Source of the DNA: Paenibacillus agaridevorans
GTDB taxonomy: Bacteria; Bacillota; Bacilli; Paenibacillales; Paenibacillaceae
Assembly: GCF_003112455.1 (NCBI RefSeq)
Contig: NZ_BDQX01000085.1
Coordinates: 1-43,352, forward strand
Direction: 5' to 3'
DNA length: 43,352 nt
Of this stretch, positions 42,829 through 43,352 are shown piece after piece. How positions within the stretch are numbered: position 1 is the stretch's first letter; every line of letters starts with the position of its first letter. The notes below the pieces were generated by a model. The model had not been told where the DNA came from. It made no database searches and was given only the letters and a program-made list of their open reading frames with translations. Made by a program: the position numbers and the translations under genes.

Positions 42829-43352
42829 CTATCGCACGATATCGATATAATCAATAGATACCCCGTCCGAGGCAGGCTTTAGTGTAATCGAATTGGCACC
42901 TTTCCGCAACTTCAGCCGGAGCTCCGTAACAGGGTATTCGCTGCGGGCAGTCGGCGGCAGCTGCACGGTCTCCTTCTTGCTGCCCGATGTCTCCACATGC
43001 AGGGCAATCTCGCTTGACGATGGATTGCTTGCCGCGATCCGCAGCGTATATGGAGCCGTCTCCGGTACAATGACGGATTCGAACGCAAGCTTGCCGCCCT
43101 CGCCTTTCATGACCCCTGTGCCCGAAGCGAACGGATTATCTTCGGCTGCCATGCCTTCGCCGCCCTGCGCGTACTCCGCTTCATAACGCGGAATTTCCAG
43201 CGCGGTTACGCGAACGCCTTCCGGCAGCTCTCCATCCGGACCGGTCGCGACCACGCTGCGGCTCCCCTCCGCAACGCCGATAACGGCGTAGACATAGCCG
43301 GTCTCATCGCCTGCAAGCGCCGGCAGAGCGACTTCTACCGGCTCCCCCCCCC
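42829..43352 (-). CDS. C-terminal end of a larger protein with a CBM6/35-like module (partial)
   Basis: The frame is open from the TAG at 42829 to the right edge without a stop, so the 5' part lies outside the window. A GTG at 43254 is not needed as a start, because coding text continues upstream (EPVEVALPALAGDETGYVYAV-like). The last 110 residues look like a beta-jelly-roll carbohydrate-binding module: RYEAEYAQGGEGM at the start and LRKGANSITLKPASDGVSIDYIDIVR at the end, typical of CBM6/35. The missing part is probably a glycoside hydrolase or exported glycan-binding protein. It is 56 bases upstream of the solute-binding lipoprotein and probably in the same operon. Confidence 0.7.
   Translation of the reverse strand, partial: GGEPVEVALPALAGDETGYVYAVIGVAEGSRSVVATGPDGELPEGVRVTALEIPRYEAEYAQGGEGMAAEDNPFASGTGVMKGEGGKLAFESVIVPETAPYTLRIAASNPSSSEIALHVETSGSKKETVQLPPTARSEYPVTELRLKLRKGANSITLKPASDGVSIDYIDIVR

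Noticed and set aside
43340..43352. C homopolymer at the right end as a biological signal
   Set aside because: It is at the window edge inside an open coding frame and most likely reflects a contig end or low-quality bases.

Overview
The window looks like a glycan-utilisation region of a Paenibacillus-type Bacillota chromosome. The signs are three C-terminal SLH domains on a giant exported protein, two YesM/YesN-type two-component systems (dCache-HAMP-His_kinase sensor plus receiver-AraC regulator), an LplA/LplB/LplC-type carbohydrate transporter without its own ATPase, strong GGAGG-type ribosome binding sites and sigma-A-like promoters. No rRNA, tRNA, transposase, integrase or CRISPR array was seen. 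The right edge cuts a gene and ends in a C homopolymer, which suggests a contig end.

Layout. 1-143: three 52-bp tandem repeats. 218-5218 (minus): a six-gene operon (PIG-L deacetylase, SDR, cupin, enolase-superfamily dehydratase, Zn-alcohol dehydrogenase, FAH-family hydrolase), divergent from a GntR/FadR-type regulator and an unidentified 355-aa gene (5375-7116, plus). 7245-12564 (minus): an operon of SDR, lactonase-type amidohydrolase, Ldh2-type dehydrogenase, GH95 alpha-L-fucosidase and an unrecognised 53-aa protein, ending at a hairpin. 12811-17573 (minus): SGNH esterase, sensor kinase and AraC-type response regulator, ending at a strong terminator. 17627-30519 (minus): two permeases, solute-binding lipoprotein, Gfo/Idh oxidoreductase, a surface-anchored GH101-like protein with SLH domains, and a 997-aa hydrolase/TIM-barrel fusion. 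30779-33400 (minus): a six-hairpin glycosidase-like protein. 33586-38012: a LysR regulator divergent from a ketone-body operon (thiolase, CoA-transferase A and B, 3-hydroxybutyrate dehydrogenase). 38027-43352 (minus): the C-terminal end of a CBM-bearing protein, a second solute-binding lipoprotein, a second sensor kinase and a second AraC-type regulator.

How the genes may work together. The first 12.5 kb can be read as a complete non-phosphorylating L-fucose route: GH95 releases L-fucose; the HSD17B14-like SDR oxidises it to the lactone; the amidohydrolase opens the lactone; the enolase-superfamily dehydratase makes 2-keto-3-deoxy-L-fuconate; the second SDR (or the Zn-dehydrogenase) oxidises that; the FAH protein cleaves the diketo acid to pyruvate and L-lactate; the Ldh2-type enzyme could take lactate to pyruvate. 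The surface GH101-like enzyme, esterase, transporter and cytoplasmic glycosidases would supply the glycan. This is an inference from families and synteny.

The most interesting non-coding signal is a TTGTCCAT-like half-site in direct repeat at 21-22 bp spacing. It lies upstream of three separate transcription units, in the same orientation each time, as expected for an AraC-family regulator.
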